This document shows, piece by piece, positions 11,662 to 22,153 of a stretch of 64,000 nucleotides of DNA; the first letter of the stretch is position 1, and every line of letters begins with the position of its first letter. The notes under the pieces are model-generated. The model was not told where the DNA came from, searched no databases, and was given only the letters and a program-made list of their open reading frames with translations. The stretch lies in contig NC_016457.1 in assembly GCF_000226115.1 (NCBI RefSeq), positions 6,820,001 to 6,884,000 of the forward strand, written 5' to 3'. Made by a program: the position numbers and the translations under genes. This DNA comes from Thermothielavioides terrestris NRRL 8126 (Eukaryota; Ascomycota; Sordariomycetes; Sordariales; Chaetomiaceae).

Positions 11662-12261
11662 GCTTGGGCAAGAGACCGATGAGAAGATGAGAATAAGTTC
11701 GTGGCACGCCACATGAGTTCTCGCCTTCTTTGTGTGCTACTCCCCGGTGCTATGCTGCACACCGAGTGCAGAGCTCCCGCTGCTGGCTGCCGATCCGCTC
11801 AGAGCGGGTTGGAGGCCCCCTCTTCCAAGTAAGGTAGTGGAGGCTTGGTTGTCTCTCCAACTGGCAACTCGAGCGAGGCAGATCGGCCTAATCCTTCATT
11901 GAAGCCCAAAGTCCCAGCATTTGCTGAAACCCGGCAAGAAACAACCTGGAAGTCACAGAACTTCCCATGGCGCATGTGAGCAGAATCGTCATCGTCCAAC
12001 TCCGGCCCAAGGGACAGAAAAACTGGCGTTCGGCACCAAGATTACCCTAATACGGTGCGTAGGTTCGTCCGGAGTGGTAGTTTTGCCCAATGCGGCCGAC
12101 ATGTTCAGTAATCAAGATATCGCGGCTGGGTCGAGAGCGAAGTGAAGGTCGAGAAATGCTTTGTCAGACGGGGTTTCGCTGCGCTGCAGCGAGTGAGCAG
12201 ACCTCAGATAACATATCACAGCCAAATAGGTAGTACCTTAGGTAAGGAAGGCGATACCTAA

Positions 12262-12420
12262 CAAAGAGAAAGGAAAAGAGAGAGGGGAAGAAAGAGAAAA
12301 AAAAGAGAGAGAAACGATATTGAAAAAAAGAGAGAGAAAAGAGAGACTGAGAGAGAAAATATAAAAACAGAAAAAAGAAAAGAAGTAGAAAAATATAGAG
12401 AGAACTAAACTAAAAGTGGC
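12262..12420 (+). repeat. Homopurine (GA-rich) low-complexity tract
   Basis: About 160 bp of nearly uninterrupted A and G on the plus strand, with GAGA and AAAGAG blocks. Such tracts can form triplex or nucleosome-poor DNA; whether it has a role here is unknown. Confidence 0.6.
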
Positions 12421-13098
12421 ACTCTCACCGCTTAAGAAACAGTTAAGATTTCATTCTACATATCCTCTTCTTGTTTTAGGTATAAGCAAGTGCTGTTTAA
12501 GGTAAGAGCCACGCTATAGTCCTTGGATGTATTAATCGTTTTGGCCAGAGGAAGGATATGGAGATACTGCTCAGGGCAACTCTCCGCAGTGCTCAACGGC
12601 CACATGAAACTGCAAGCACATGATCCAATGATGAGATACAGAGTTGGACTGCTATGAGCTACCAAAAACCATTATGCGAAGGATTCGTGCGCCAATATCG
12701 CCATGAACATAAGGGTATCAACCCGTCTCTTTAGAAACACAAGAGAAGTACCGTTCGCTCACTGGCTCGAGGGTTGGTATCTACACATGCTTGTGATCAG
12801 TAATCAGAACAATTATAAATGTGAATATTGTACCGATCAGTGACACAGTTCCTTGGCTGCCTGCCCGTTCAAAGTGACTCGGAGTTGTCCGAGGGAGCTA
12901 CCAGAAGACAAGAAAGCCTTAGTACGGTTTTCAAGATTATGGTTACCAGGTACGGATGACATATCACTTCGTCCCAACACCGGAGTGCCACATTTGGCAT
13001 CAGATCCACCAGGAGGAACTTAACTCCAATGGAATGACAGACGCGCATGGTTGGTTGTACTCATGACAAAACGCAGATTTGCCATGGCCTGCAAAAGC

Positions 13099-13106
13099 TA
13101 TAAAGC
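13099..13106 (+). promoter_or_regulatory. TATA-like box of the alcohol dehydrogenase gene
   Basis: TATAAAGC lies about 155 bp upstream of the dehydrogenase ATG, within the normal range for a fungal TATA box plus leader. It was identified by sequence only. Confidence 0.35.
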
Positions 13107-13258
13107 ACGGCCGAGCGCCCGTCGAGCTTCAGCAGTCTTCTGGCTCGCCATCCAGCATCTCAGCGCTCCTCAAGGACAACTCGAGCCATTCAAATCACTG
13201 TGAACTCATATTACGCCTTACTTGAACAAAAACCAGACGGCAACCTTTAGCCACCGTC

Positions 13259-14432
13259 ATGCCTGCGTTCACGGTCTTCAAGGGTTCCAAGGATGGCGCC
13301 CCCAAGAAATCCAGCACCCAGAAGCCCGATCAGCTTGTCGGCGACCAGGTCTTGGTGAGGGTGACAGCATCTGGTGTCTGCGGAACAGGTATGTACTATA
13401 CACCTACCAGAGTCCAGCATGAACCGTAGTGATCAGCAAACTTTACGTGGGACTAACAACTTCTTTAGACTTGCACTATGTTCGTGATCCCAATCTTTTC
13501 TCACTGGGCTCCCTGCGTACCTCCAGTGCCGCTACTAACAAAACTGCAAACAGCTCCAGCAGGATATGGTCCTGGGCCACGAGGGCGTCGGCGTCGTGGA
13601 GGCCGTCGGCCCGGACACCAAATACCTCAAGAAGGGCGACCGTGTGGGCTGGGGATACGAGACGGACAGCTGCGGCCATTGCCACGAGTGCATCAGCGGC
13701 GAGGAGATCTTCTGCCCGGAGCGGGCCTTGTACGGCGACCTGGGCACGCGGGACCAGGGCAGCTTCGCGTCGGGCGCCGTCTGGCGCGAGGCCTTCCTGC
13801 ACCTCATCCCCGAGGGCATGCCCGACGAGGCGGCGGCGCCGCTGCAGTGCGGCGGCGCCACCGTGTTCACCGCGCTCTACGACGTCAAGCCCAACGAGGT
13901 GGTCGCCGTCATGGGCGTCGGCGGGCTGGGCCACCTGGCCATCCAGTTCGCCGCCAAGCTGGGCTGCCGCGTGGTGGTGCTCTCGAGCAGCGACCGCAAG
14001 CGCGCCCAGGCGCTCGAGCTCGGCGCGCACAAGTTCCTCGCCATAACGAAGGAGGAGGGCCTCGACGCCAAGGCGATCCAGGAGGCGGGCGGCGTGTGGC
14101 CCATCTCGCGGCTGCTGGTCACGGCGTCGGCGCAGCCATCCTGGGCCACGCTGCTGCCCCTGCTGGCGCCCCATGCGCGCATCTACCCGCTCTCGGTCTC
14201 CATGGACAACCTGGTGATCCCCTACATGCCGCTGCTGCTCAAGGGCATCACGGTGCAGGGGTCGCTGGTCGCGTCGCGGTCGGTGCACCGCGAGATGCTC
14301 GAGTTCGCGGCGGTGCACGGCGTGCGGCCCATCGTGGAGACGTTCCCCATGACGGAGGAGGGCATCAAGGAGGCCGTGGACAGGCTGGCCCAGGGTAAGG
14401 TGCATTACAGGGCGGTTCTAATCCCACAGTGA
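13259..14432 (+). CDS. Zinc-dependent alcohol dehydrogenase (medium-chain family)
   Basis: There are three exons: 13259-13388, an 11 nt micro-exon 13469-13479 and 13554-14432. They join in phase to 339 residues, normal for this family. The introns have GTATGT and GTTCGT donors, with GACTAAC and CTACTAAC branch sites. The GroES-like domain carries the catalytic zinc ligands Cys41 (SGVCGTD) and His56-Glu57 (GHEG). The structural zinc site has four cysteines at 87, 90, 93 and 101 (CGHCHEC...FC). The Rossmann domain has GVGGLGHLAIQFA near residues 155-170, for NAD(P)H. The enzyme should oxidise an alcohol or reduce an aldehyde in the cytosol; the exact substrate is not readable. The loop between TDLHY and GHEG is short, as in the bacterial-like fungal ADH branch. 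No pathway partners lie next to it. Confidence 0.88.
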
Positions 14433-15458
14433 CTGGTACATCGGTTCACTTGCAAGATTTGACTTGGGGGAAGACCCATCCTATGATTTCGAGATTTGAG
14501 GAGGGCTAGAATCCCTTTGTACCTACCTTAGACTGGAAGGGGTAGAATCAATTGATCGCGCCAGGTAACCCAGAATGCGCCAATGAAACCAACTTGCACT
14601 CAATGCTCGCTTCATTTAATTTGCCTTCTTTTTCTACTGGGCATCAACTTACAGACCACACTTTCCGCCTCCCCTGAACCCTCTCCGTCATAGAATAGCG
14701 ATTGGGGCGAGGCCTCGCAGTCAGCCCGGCCGCGATGGATGGGCTGCAAGGCAATAAAGGGTCAAGGAGGCCCGAGAAGGGGTATCTGATGAAACACAAA
14801 GCGGGACCAGGATGGACGGTCAGTTTCGTTGTTGTAAGCCCAGGCGCTCCCTGGGGAATATCGCAAGGCCTTTTTTCCCACCCAAATCATCTGCCGAGGC
14901 TACGCCCGCGCTTCTGCAAGGCTGCCAGCGCCGACCGGAAGCGCCAATCGGTCGCAAATAATGACCGGACCCGGCGGCTGCGAGGCGGCCGAGACGGCAG
15001 GCCTTGTTTGAATGGGAAGGCTGGGAGGTGCTGGCGGAGAGGCCTGATTGGTCGGGCGGCTGTGCTTGGAAGCGGCAGTGTTGGCTGCCACTTACACCGT
15101 GGCCCCCTGAGCGTGAATGGTTGGTCCGCCGTGTCTGCCGCGCGAGATGCCAGCGGGTCGCCGGGCATGACTTCGGGCCAAAGGGTCAGGACAAAGCTCG
15201 CCCTCACGTCCGTAGCGAGCTGCTCAACGAGTAACACCGTGTGCTGGCCAACGCACAAAGACCGGAAGCACCTGTCCGTCACACCCCTGGACCTCTCGTG
15301 GCGTACAGCCACGAGGTGCGGCCTATAAAAGACGACGATGTTTTCGCCGTCCTGGGCAGCTGATGGCAATCCAAGTTCCTGTTCGTTGCTCCATACCACC
15401 CGTGCGCAACTGAATTTTGTACTCTCGTCTTCGCCCACATCTCAGTCTCCTGGTCTCG
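14433..15458. other. Intergenic region upstream of the SRPK-like gene
   Basis: No gene is supported. The final 135 bp carry the TATA box described separately. The open frames around 14700-15440 have no recognisable motif. Confidence 0.4.
15324..15331 (+). promoter_or_regulatory. TATA box upstream of the SRPK-like gene
   Basis: A good TATAAAAG match lies 135 bp before the ATG at 15459. A clear TATA box suggests regulated rather than constitutive expression, but that is inference. Confidence 0.45.
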
Positions 15459-16810
15459 ATGGCGGACTCCAGCAAACCTGTTTTGAATTCCGCCTGCCCA
15501 ACCGTCTCGGCGGATGAAAAGCCGCCAACCTACACGCCACAGCAACTCTACGATAAACCGCGCCGAGTCAACGCGGAGGACCTGGAGCTCTACACCCGCG
15601 GCGGCTATGCCCCAATCGACCTCGGCCTGACCTTCGAGGCCCGGGGGCACAAGTACACCGTCCTCCACAAGCTTGGCTACGGCCCGTCTGCCACCGTCTG
15701 GCTCGTGAGACGCAGCAATGGACCCAGCGGCGCCTGCTCGTTCCACGCGCTGAAGGTTCTCCGTGCCGACCTGAGCACGCCGGAGAGGAATCTGGAGTTT
15801 AAGACGATGCAGCGCCTGGAACAGGTGGGCTGGAACTGCCGCGCCCACCCGAACTTGGTCCAGATCCAGGAGGTCATCAACATGATGACCCCGAACGGCT
15901 TGCACCGTTGCTACCTCGAGCCTCTCCTCGGCCCTAGTCTGTTTCACCCATCGATTGCCGAGCCGACTAGGAGGCAGCGCCACTTCAGCAGGCAACTAGT
16001 CTACGCCGTCAACTACCTGCACGCGTTCGAGGTGTGCCATAGTAGTAAGTGTTTCTGTGATGCTCCAGTTAACACAAATCGCGGCACGCTGACTCGCCCT
16101 TTTCAGATCTTTCGCCTGAGCATGTGCTCGTGAAATTCCCCCAGCCATACAGCGGGTCCGAGGAGAATGCCCTGCTCGATTGTCTCGGTCCCGTGGTGAG
16201 CGAGGAGATCGTCTCCCGCGGCATCATGCCGGCGGCACACCATCCCCGGGCGGTGGTCGAGCCTGCAAGCTTTTCCGGTTTCGACTACAGCAGTGTGACT
16301 GACGTTGCCCTGGTCGGCTTCGGCAACGCGTTCGCTGCCATCTTCCCACCGCCGGTGCTCCGGTGCCCGATCCGCATCTTCCCCGTCGAGGTCCTATTCG
16401 GCCACGAACCCTCTCCCAAGAGCGACATTTGGGAGCTCGCATGCCTCCTGATGATGCTTCACACCGAGCCGGACCATCATCTGCACCAGGGCTGCTACGT
16501 GCGCCTTGTCTACGACTGGGTGACGTACCTGGGCCCTATGCCCAGTCACTGGCGGGGCAGATACAGATGGGACCGGTACAATACGCTCACCCCGCCGGGC
16601 CAGATGCAGCACCAGGACCTGCTGGGTTGGTTCGACGTCGATGGGGCATCGCGCCCCTTGGGCCGCGTGATCGCCGCCAGCGCGTCCCATCTGACCCCGA
16701 TTGAGCGAGAGGCGCTCGCGGCCTTGCTCCGCGAGATGTTCGCCTGGGAGCCCGAAAAGCGGCCGACCTCTGGGATGGTGCTGTCGCGGCTGCTCCAACT
16801 CAAGTGGTAG
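15459..16810 (+). CDS. SRPK-like protein kinase homologue, predicted pseudokinase
   Basis: There are two exons, 15459-16044 and 16107-16810 (donor GTAAGT, acceptor TTTTCAG), encoding 429 residues. Features of the SR-protein kinase fold are visible. The glycine loop is LGYGPSATVWLVRR, the ATP-anchoring Lys is in FHALKVLRAD, the post-insert segment is PSPKSDIWELACLLMMLHTE, and the C-terminal motif is WEPEKRPTSG. The catalytic residues are changed. The loop normally read as HTDLKPENVL is HSNLSPEHVL, so the Asp base, Lys and Asn are Asn, Ser and His. The metal-binding DLGNA is GFGNA, so the Asp is Gly. It is therefore unlikely to phosphorylate substrates and may act as a scaffold or be decaying. 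SRPK-like genes are expanded and variable in Sordariomycetes. No premature stops are seen. Confidence 0.8.
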
Positions 16811-17272
16811 GGTTTGCCAGAGGGGCGGGGAACATATGGTTCCTTCAATATTCAAATGCCGGTTTGGTTGAAGTTGTTCAGGTGAACCTCTAGTGCAATT
16901 CAAGTGTTCAAATGCAGTTGATTGGACATCATGCCTCGCCGTGAGTTGGTGCCGAGCATCCCAATCGAGCTCGCCGTCCATTGCTCTCACACCTTGAGTC
17001 CATGTGCTTCCCAGCTCCCGTGGCTTGCCGCAGCAAACCTCGAATACAAAACGATGTAGACACTAAAAGTACACATACTGCATCTCCAGCTTTCCCTGAT
17101 GCTGTCCAACCCAGGGCCAACACGATCCTGCTCTAATGACGCAAAAGTTAATCAAACCTCCCTCCCAGCTACGAGTGGGCATGGTCCTTCTCCATGAAGA
17201 CCACCCGAACGGCTGCTGCAACGTCGCAATCAGCGACCAGCACAACCAAGACCTCCGCCCTCAAGCCTGGAG
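16811..17272. other. Convergent intergenic region
   Basis: This spacer lies between the 3' ends of the SRPK-like gene (+) and the small Pro/Gln-rich gene (-). No ORF or RNA gene is supported. Confidence 0.4.
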
Positions 17273-17902
17273 TCAAAGACTCAGCAGTCTCAAAAACTCC
17301 CTCACCTCACGCCTGCGCCCGCTGCCAACTGCCAACGACATTAGCACCCCCACCCATGAAACCCATCCAAAATCGCGGCACTTGAGCACCACGTCACGTC
17401 CGTGCGATTTGACTATGGTAAGGTAAGGTACCTACCTGCCCAGCTGCAGCGCCAGCGCCGGCGGATAGCCCTGCAGGCACAGCTCCATGCGCCGCGCCTG
17501 GTTCCAGCCCGAGATGATGGTGCACCGGCCGTGCGCCGCGGGCTGCGGCTGCGGCTGCGGCTGCGGCGGCCAGCGCGCTGCGCTGAAAGGGTGGTCGCTG
17601 CTGTCTGATTCGATGGAGGCGGGCGTCGAGGCGGCGCTGCTGACGGCGCCGTCGTCTGCGTGGATCTGGATCGGATGATTCGCCCGCTGTGGCTGTTGTG
17701 GTTGTAGGTGTGGTGCTGCTGGTGGTGGTAGTGATGGTTGGGGGAAGGCAGATCCGTCACGTGGAGACGCGTAAAACGTGTCGAGGGGCGCGGACAGCCG
17801 CGTCTTCTTGGAGATGGGCAGGCCGAAGGCAGACTCGTGCCCGTGGTGGTCGTCGCAGCGGAAGCGCTTGCGCGGGTTGTCGATTTCCATGAGCGTGGCC
17901 AT
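17273..17902 (-). CDS. Small Pro/Gln-rich protein of unknown function
   Basis: Exon 1 (17902-17436) encodes 155 codons beginning MATLMEIDNPRKRFRCDDHH. It includes a basic NPRKRFR patch, another in SKKTRL, a Pro/Gln repeat region (PPQPQPQPQP) and a helical end (QARRMELCLQGYPPALALQLG). A GTAGGT donor lies exactly where the frame would otherwise reach a stop. Joining to an acceptor at 17322 adds 49 nt (17321-17273) encoding SGRRREVREFLRLLSL-stop, an amphipathic helix. The total is 171 residues. The basic patches could serve nuclear localisation. I do not recognise a domain. A MITE lies only 90 bp upstream of the start, so the promoter or 5' UTR may be element-derived. If the intron is not used, the protein ends at 17432. 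Confidence 0.6.
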
Positions 17903-17992
17903 TGGTGAAGGGTGGGACTGGTTAACGATAACGAGTGTGGTTGGTTCGAATTGCGGAAGAGGATTGGGGGAAGGAGGCGCCCGCGGGTGGAC

Positions 17993-18377
17993 GTTAAAGA
18001 GGTCCCGCCAAGACTAATTTCGGCCAATTGTCGGCAATGTTTTTACAACGTTTTTACGCAACCCCGATCGCCAAGGCGTTTGCACTATCGCCAAGGCGTT
18101 TAAGCGGTTAGTTCGCCAGGGGTACGGGGGGCAGCATTAGCCCTCCGCTAGTTAGGATTTAGGTTACGGTTAGGATATAGATTATAGTCAGAGTACGGGT
18201 TATCCTCGTTTTCTTTATTTTCGATTTGGTTGAGGTATTGTAAAGTTGTTGTTGTTGCGAGTCTTGTGATTTTGCATTGTTGATATTCGAAGTTGTAGCG
18301 CCCCGCTCACCCTTGGCGATTTGTAATTACTTGTACGCGGCAGTCTCCGAAATTAGTCTTGGCGGGACCTCTTTAAC
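17993..18377. mobile_element. MITE copy A (31 bp perfect terminal inverted repeats)
   Basis: This is a 385 bp element bounded by perfect 31 bp inverted repeats that begin GTTAAAGAGGTCCCGCCAAG. It is flanked by a direct 3 bp duplication, GAC (17990-17992 and 18378-18380). It has no coding capacity. Internal sequence includes two copies of an ATCGCCAAGGCGTTT-like unit near 18068-18102 and telomere-like TTAGG words near 18150-18180. A second copy lies in inverted orientation at 32317-32693. A 3 bp target duplication fits PIF/Harbinger- or CACTA-type transposases; the source transposase is not in this window. Confidence 0.85.
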
Positions 18378-19320
18378 GACGACCCGCCCGGGGCACGCGA
18401 CGGGAGGGTTTCATTAACTTTAATGGGTTGCCGTATTCGGTCTAGCTTACCGCGGCTGTTGGCCGCTCAACGCGAGGCTGGGGGGATCTTGCACTGTGCG
18501 CTTGTCAGCTGCCACAACCCGGAGATCAGGGACAGCATTCTTACCGCATAACTACCTATTTCAGCCAAATGGTGAGAAAGGCTGAGTTGCACACACTGAA
18601 CCACGCCCACAAACTGCGTTAACTGTGGTCAATCCTCGCGCCCTGCAAAAGTAAGCTTCATTTAATGTGGATGAAACTGGCAAAAGTCGACGCGAGCCGG
18701 ATTTGAACCGACGCCTCCGAAGAGATGAGATTTCGAGTCTCACGCTTTAGACCACTCAGCCATCGCGCCTTGACATCAGAGTTCCATCAGAATTTGGGTT
18801 GACATGTCTTGATGACGATCCCAAACCTTCGCGGCTTGTTCACCGCAATCAGAGGACAGTGACGTTGTTCGAGACAAAGCAGAAAGAAGTAACGGAATTA
18901 TGTTTCATCAATGAATCTCGATGACTCTCCACTGGACATAGATGCTGTTCTACCTAGCTGTCGAACGAACATCTGTTCGGTGCTACACTGTCTGAAAAGA
19001 AAGAGAAAAAAAGCATACACTTTGAGTGCGAGTACTCCTATCTTCACGCTTGATTGTCATCGAATAGCCAAGCTAGTGCCGTAAACATTCTCAAAAATCA
19101 GTAATTCATTATTCATAAAGTCATGAAATATTCTCTGCCATCAACGCTGAAACTTCCCACCCGGTGCTTACCTCAAAACATCGTTCCCTCTTCCGACCAA
19201 GAGTAGCACTACATGTGTACTCACTCCAAGCCGAACCTTCTCAGCCTACCGCCCCCGTCAACTCTCTCAACTCACCTCTTCTCCATCACTACTCTTACCT
19301 TATCCTTCCCACCCGGCCTA
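18378..19320. other. Intergenic region around tRNA-Ser
   Basis: Apart from the tRNA gene and the right flank of MITE copy A, no gene is supported. The part 18840-19150 is relatively AT-rich. Confidence 0.4.
18688..18769 (-). tRNA. tRNA-Ser (anticodon CGA)
   Basis: Read on the minus strand, this 82 nt gene starts GGCGCGATGGCTGAGTGGTC. The acceptor stem is 7 bp (one G-U). The A box is TGGCTGAGTGG and the anticodon loop CTCGAAA gives CGA. A long class II variable arm (TCTCTTCGGAGGC region) and a T arm with GGTTCAAATCC follow. The discriminator base is G, as in serine tRNAs. There is no intron. Confidence 0.95.
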
Positions 19321-19527
19321 TCAAGGCGTCACCGGAAGTCTGTGCCCCCTCATCTGCCTGAGCTCCTGCCACTCCCGCACCTGCTGCTCAGTCAGCGGCT
19401 CCACTATCCGCGCGTTCTTCAGCCGCGGGTCGCGCTTGTGCTCGTATGGCCGCGGGTGGTCGTTGGAATTGCTGGCGGAAGGCTTGGGCTTGCTGCTGCG
19501 GCAGAAGAGCACCGAGAAGAAGCACAT
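19321..19527 (-). CDS. Possible small protein, 68 residues
   Basis: A complete ORF from ATG (19527) to TGA (19321). It begins MCFFSVLFCRSSKPKPSASN with three early Cys/Phe pairs. Then comes a basic, polar middle (HPRPYEHKRDPRLKNARIVEP) and a predicted helix LTEQQVREWQELRQMRG. The composition looks like a real small fungal protein rather than a shadow frame, and no larger gene overlaps it. I do not recognise it. The N-terminal Cys cluster could be lipidated, but this is only suggestive. RNA evidence would be needed to confirm it. Confidence 0.45.
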   Translation of the reverse strand: MCFFSVLFCRSSKPKPSASNSNDHPRPYEHKRDPRLKNARIVEPLTEQQVREWQELRQMRGHRLPVTP

Positions 19528-20246
19528 TTTGGATGTAGTGGCGTTGGTTTGGTTTGGTTAGTTTGGGTTGGGTTAGTCGTGTGAGTGGGTATGAGTTTGT
19601 GAGCTTCAGCGGGTTTAGTATGGAGGATTGCGGTTGGTGATTTGACTTGTAAGTCAGGGTCTGGTAAGCTGGGAAAGAAGCGCTGATGAAGTTGCGAGGG
19701 TAAGTGGAGGTTTTTTATCTTCGCTAGGTGAGCCCAAGGGGAAGGTAACCGCCAGGTTGTGTTAGTGGCGGATCCGTTGTGTCGTTGGATCATCTGGTTG
19801 TGTAGAGTTGAACAGGCCATTCAAGAGAGGGGGGGCAAACGTGCCGAGGTGTGGGAGTTGAACAAGTGCTGTGTCAGGGCCACCAAACTTTGAGTGCTCT
19901 AATGGTCTAGCCGTCCGACAACACTGGACTGGAATTTGCAAAGCCCCAATGGGAACGGACCCAACGGTGTGTGGTATTGCCTTCTTTTGATTACAACGAG
20001 CGAAGTTACTGAACATCACTACTGATCTGCCCGTTATGACATGTACTCGCCAGCAGCACCCACTTGGTGCGAGAGAGAGACAATTGGAGCAGGGAACAAG
20101 CGCGGGAGAAGGAGTCGGATAGAAAAACGCAACCTAGATTGTGATTCGCATCGCCAACGGTGAATGACACCGGCCATCTAAATCACAGCCAGACAATCCC
20201 GCTATCCAAGCAACATGCCTATGCCCAATGCAGCAAATGCCACCCC
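19528..20246. other. Intergenic region, no gene seen
   Basis: This lies between the P450 3' end and the 68-residue ORF start. Short minus-strand frames here have no recognisable motif. Confidence 0.4.
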
Positions 20247-20440
20247 TCACTTCTCCGCGGCCTTGACCCCCTTCTCCGGCATGACCAGCTCCCTTAGGCT
20301 AAATCGCGTGATGAAGTTCTTCTGCTTCACAAACCAGGCGTTGACGATCTCCCACTCCGAGTTGGGGTCGTCGAGGCGGATCTGGTCAGGTCAGTAAATT
20401 ATCCTTCTCCTGCGTCTCCAGGACAGGAGAGAAAGGAGGG

Positions 20441-20480
<40 letters not shown>

Positions 20481-22153
20481 AAACGAAAAGAAAAAACTTA
20501 CCTCAAACCGCCGCAGCATAGTGGGCACCAGCTTATAAATCTCCAGCAAGCTGATATTCTTCCCGATGCACGTCCGACTGCCCATGCCGAAATGCAGCAT
20601 CGTGCCGTTCATGGTCTTGACCCTGGCCTCATCCTCCTCGCTCCTGACCTCCCACCGCTCGGGCCTGAACGCATCGACGTCCTCGCCAAAGATCTTCTCG
20701 TCCCGATGTAGCACCCAGGCGGAGCAGCCGACGATGGTGCCGCCGGGGATTCTCTTCCCCGCAATCTCCAGCCCGCCCTTGGGCACGATCCGCTCCAGCG
20801 GCAGGCCGGGCGCGGGGTGCAGCCGGAAGGCCTCCTTGATGCACATATCGAGATAGGGCAGCGTCTGGCTCTCGTGCCAGGTGACGAGCCCCGTCTCGTA
20901 GTCGCTGAAGCGGCCCTGGCGGGCGGCGTCGTCGATCTCGGCGCGCAGGCGGGCCAGGGCGGCCGGGTTGCGGAGCAGGAAGTAGAAGACGGAGGACAGC
21001 GAGATGGCGGTCGTCTCGGAGCCGGCGAAGGCCATGGACACGGCCATGGTCTGCACCAGCGTGTCCGTCATGAAGTCCGGGCGGGCCTCGCGCGCGGCCA
21101 GGAACTTGGACAGCAGGTCGGGCGACTTGCCCGTCGGCGACGCCGACGTCGGCAGCACCGGCGAGCCCTTCTCCAGCTCCGGCAGCCGCTCCGCCATGCG
21201 CGCGCGCGCGAACTTGGCCACCGGGAAGGTCGCGTCCAGCAGGCCCCACTCGGAGAGCTTGAGGTAGATCGGGTTCTTGAGGAAGAGGCGGTCGAGGATC
21301 GGGATTTGGCCGATCTGGGCCGCGGGTGAAAAAACAAATGACATGTTGTGTTAGTGTGACGGACGCTGAAGGGAAACAAAGGAGGGGGGCAACGCGGGGG
21401 GGAAGGGGGTTCTTACCGGCGCCACGTAGAGGAACAACTTGGTGAGATAAGCGACGATGCCGTCGACGTCCTCGTTCTTCTCGATGAAGCCGTGGCGCTT
21501 GCTGTAGGTGATCTCGCCGATGACGTCGAAGGCGTAGAACTGCAGCCAGCGGGTGAAGTCGCAGGGGTTCGGCTGGTCGATGTAGAGGCGCTCCGTCTGC
21601 TTCAGGAACAGTTTGGTCGTGTTGTCGACGAACGGCTCGTACTGCACCAGCGCCGACATGGCGAAGGCCGAGTTGACGCAGCGGCGGAACTGCATGTGGA
21701 AGTCATTGTCCGTGGTGCTGAACAGCGACGGCAGGCTGCGGCCCTTGACAACAGACTGCTGGACGACGTAGAAGTCGGACTTGGGTGGGGGATGGCCAGG
21801 TCAGTATTTGGGCTTCCGCCTTGATCCCCCGGATGGGATCAACGCACCTTGATAAAGCCCTTGTTCAGCCCGTAGATGGTCTTCAGCGCCTCCGGGTCGG
21901 AAAACGAGAGCGTGTTCGGCCCGAGCCGGACCACGGGCCCATATTTCTTGTGCAGGGCGATGTGTGACCTCTCGGGCCGCCGCCCGTAGACATCAAAGAA
22001 CCTCCACCAGTCTGTTAGGGAGGCCAGGAACGGCCCCGGATACTTGTTGAGGCCATTGTGGTATCTGTTCCTCAGCAGCCACGCGAGGACGACAGCGGCG
22101 CCAATGGCCAGCCAGTGCTGGCTTACAACCTGCACTATTTGGTCTGTTATCAT
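20247..22153 (-). CDS. Cytochrome P450 monooxygenase (pisatin-demethylase-like)
   Basis: There are four exons: 22153-21848, 21779-21417, 21314-20502 and 20381-20247. All junctions are phase 0, giving 538 residues. An N-terminal membrane anchor (QHWLAIGAAVVLAWLL, about residues 10-26) is followed by the KYPGPFLASLTDWW proline hinge, placing it in the ER membrane. P450 signatures are all present: I-helix AGSETT, K-helix ExxR in KEAFR, FRPERW, and heme loop FGMGSRTCIG with the axial Cys near residue 472. The APIGQIPILDRLFLKNP segment and overall pattern resemble fungal pisatin-demethylase-like P450s, but the substrate is unknown. The third intron contains an unbroken run of 38 T on the coding strand just after its GTAAGT donor. 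No secondary-metabolite genes lie beside it. The ATG at 22153 is used because upstream frame extension lacks an ATG. Confidence 0.92.
20441..20478 (+). repeat. Poly(A) run of 38 bases inside a P450 intron
   Basis: An uninterrupted 38-base A homopolymer on the plus strand (poly-T on the transcribed sense) between the donor and branch site of P450 intron 3. Its length is likely to be polymorphic and may be imprecise in the assembly. Confidence 0.9.

Larger units (their letters stand above)
11662..13258. other. Intergenic region with purine-rich tract
   Basis: No gene is supported in this 1.6 kb spacer. From about 12262 to 12420 the plus strand is almost pure A/G (GA-rich blocks such as AAAGAGAGAGAAA), a strong homopurine tract. 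A small upstream area near 12225-12260 carries TAGGTA/TACCTA words that recur in other spacers of this window. Confidence 0.45.

Noticed and set aside
13476..14405. Minus-strand ORF of 309 codons
   Set aside because: Antisense shadow of the alcohol dehydrogenase gene, with no domain.
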